Shown in pieces: positions 51,601 through 52,508 of a DNA stretch of 52,508 bases. The DNA lies in contig CAZAXU010000008.1 in the NCBI GenBank assembly GCA_964489245.1, positions 1 through 52,508 on the forward strand. The letters run 5' to 3'. A program made the translations under genes and the position numbers. Origin of the DNA: CAZAXU01 sp964489245. GTDB taxonomy: Bacteria; Bacteroidota; Bacteroidia; Flavobacteriales; Flavobacteriaceae. Numbering within the stretch: position 1 is the first letter of the stretch; each line of letters opens with the position of its first letter. The notes beneath the pieces are model-generated. The model saw only the letters and a program-made list of their open reading frames with translations, was not told the DNA's origin and did no database searches.

Positions 51601-52449
51601 ATGAAAAAAGTAGTAAAACAAACAATGAAAAAAATCTTGTTAATGGGAATATTCAGTATTCTATTAATGAGCTGTAAAAAAGAAAATGAAGGAACTGTTG
51701 CAATTAAAGTGACAGACGACCCTTTCCCAATGTCATTTGTATCTGAAGCCAACGTGAAATATGCTAAGGTGGAATTTAAGAATGACAAAGGAGAATATAT
51801 TACCGTATATGAAGGAAATACAAACATCAATATGGTGAATTATACAAATGGAGCAACCACGGAAGTTGGCGTCAAAAAATTACCGAAAGGAACATATACC
51901 GAAGCAAGAGTAAGCATTTCCGATGTGAACGTGAGATTATCAGACAACAGAACTTTCCATCATGATTTTGGAGGCTCTCACAGCCATGTTGTTTCCGTTG
52001 CCATAGATCCCGTGTTGGAAATAAAAGCAGGAGACAACCACGACGTCCTCTTGGATTTAGATCTGTCACACAGTTTCACTTTCGGCGGACTACCTTTTGG
52101 CGGATGGTTCAATAATGTATCGCAAATCATTGGAATCTCTAACTTCCACGCAGATTTTAGATGTGTTGATTTAGACCAAACCGGAGATATCAGCGGAACG
52201 GTTAAGGATGGTAACGGAAATGCTATTGCAGGTGCTTATGTCTATGTTGAGTATGATTATGACCACGATGGAACAGCAGAAGAAGTCAGCACAATTTGTG
52301 AAAGCAACGGAACTTATACCATCAAAGGATTACCGGTAGGAACTTATACTGTAAAAGTTCATGCCCACGGTCATCCACATGCTTCAACCGGCAATGTAAG
52401 TGTGACACATCACCACAATTCACATTGCAATTTCTCCATAGGAAATTAA
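51601..52449 (+). CDS. DUF4382 lipoprotein with C-terminal carboxypeptidase-regulatory-like, His-rich domain
   Basis: 282 residues. Lipobox LLMSC (Cys25 from this start; ATG at 51625 is an alternative giving Cys17). The DUF4382 domain (about residues 30-170: VAIKVTDDPFPMSFVSEANVKYAKVEFKND, KGTYTEARVSISDVNVRLSD) is followed by a carboxypeptidase-regulatory-like domain (GDISGTVKDGNGNAIAGAYVYVEYDYDHDG, GTYTIKGLPVGTYTVKVHAHG). Histidines cluster at HHDFGGSHSHV and near the C-terminus (HAHGHPHAST, HHHNSHC), a possible metal site. Surface lipoprotein, function unknown. Confidence 0.85.
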   Translation: MKKVVKQTMKKILLMGIFSILLMSCKKENEGTVAIKVTDDPFPMSFVSEANVKYAKVEFKNDKGEYITVYEGNTNINMVNYTNGATTEVGVKKLPKGTYTEARVSISDVNVRLSDNRTFHHDFGGSHSHVVSVAIDPVLEIKAGDNHDVLLDLDLSHSFTFGGLPFGGWFNNVSQIIGISNFHADFRCVDLDQTGDISGTVKDGNGNAIAGAYVYVEYDYDHDGTAEEVSTICESNGTYTIKGLPVGTYTVKVHAHGHPHASTGNVSVTHHHNSHCNFSIGN

Positions 52450-52470
52450 ACAGTAATATTGACAACATAA

Positions 52471-52504
52471 AAAACTCAGCCCGTCAATTGACGGGCTGAG
52501 TTTT
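52471..52504 (+). terminator. Intrinsic terminator after the DUF4382 gene
   Basis: A 34-base perfect palindrome (AAAACTCAGCCCGTC with its inverse around CAATTG) lies 21 bases past the stop and is followed by further T. Confidence 0.92.
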
Positions 52505-52508
52505 TTAT

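Noticed and set aside
1..52508. tRNA genes, CRISPR arrays, insertion sequences or prophage
   Set aside because: I looked for cloverleaf-like stretches, regularly spaced repeats and transposase or integrase motifs and saw none.

Overview
The window is a 52.5 kb, AT-rich, gene-dense chromosomal segment of a Bacteroidota bacterium, most likely a member of the Flavobacteriia. The main evidence is the set of gliding / type IX secretion genes (gldF, gldG, gldJ, gldK, gldL, gldM, gldN). Bacteroidota-restricted families support it: DUF4249 beside a TonB receptor, DUF4252, DUF4286, DUF5723-like. So do promoter elements of the TAnnTTTG type with an upstream TTG. I see no rRNA, tRNA, CRISPR array, insertion sequence or prophage. 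Most genes are chromosomal housekeeping genes.

Layout. 0-4 kb: a small secreted barrel-like protein, hisS, and phoH. 3.3-6.5 kb: a SAM hydroxide adenosyltransferase followed closely by gldF-gldG. 6.6-10.7 kb: a TonB-dependent receptor with its DUF4249 lipoprotein partner, then thyA. 10.7-16.7 kb (minus strand): the split ThrE-type exporter yjjP-yjjB, then a tight cluster prfA - periplasmic-binding-fold protein - mazG - TPR/LytS-type histidine kinase. 16.8-27 kb (minus strand): gldJ, topA, an arginase-fold protein whose metal ligands are mostly lost, and gldK-gldL-gldM-gldN, the T9SS trans-envelope motor and outer-membrane ring components. 27-33 kb: rhomboid protease and rarA (divergent), an outer-membrane-type protein with a lipoprotein partner, and miaB. 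33-37.3 kb (minus strand): M23 peptidase - GH3 protein - DUF4286, and prs - rplY. 37.4-41 kb: oxyR, a small conserved protein, then a convergent methyltransferase / putative PD-(D/E)xK nuclease pair that looks like an inserted restriction-modification unit. 41-46 kb: dnaK and an ECF sigma operon (sigma, membrane anti-sigma candidate, two DUF4252 proteins, TlpA-like thioredoxin). 46-52.5 kb: carbamate kinase, ferredoxin-NADP reductase, enoyl-CoA hydratase, TatD nuclease, YifB/ComM ATPase and a His-rich DUF4382 lipoprotein.

Four parts deserve most attention. First, the convergent methyltransferase/nuclease pair (38.7-41.0 kb): the methyltransferase carries what looks like an internally duplicated, catalytically empty N-terminal copy of its own C-terminal part, and the partner gene has an E...D...DxK pattern. 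Second, the arginase-like protein embedded between topA and gldK has substitutions at the canonical Mn-binding motifs. Third, the ECF sigma operon is a self-contained envelope-response module of unknown signal. Fourth, several shared promoter motifs: a 13-base sequence common to the oxyR and dnaK promoters, and sigma-54-like -24/-12 elements before dnaK and before the DUF4382 gene.

All assignments come from reading the sequence; no database search was run. Start codons were moved downstream of the longest reading frame in several genes where family N-termini, signal peptides or promoter position argue for it.
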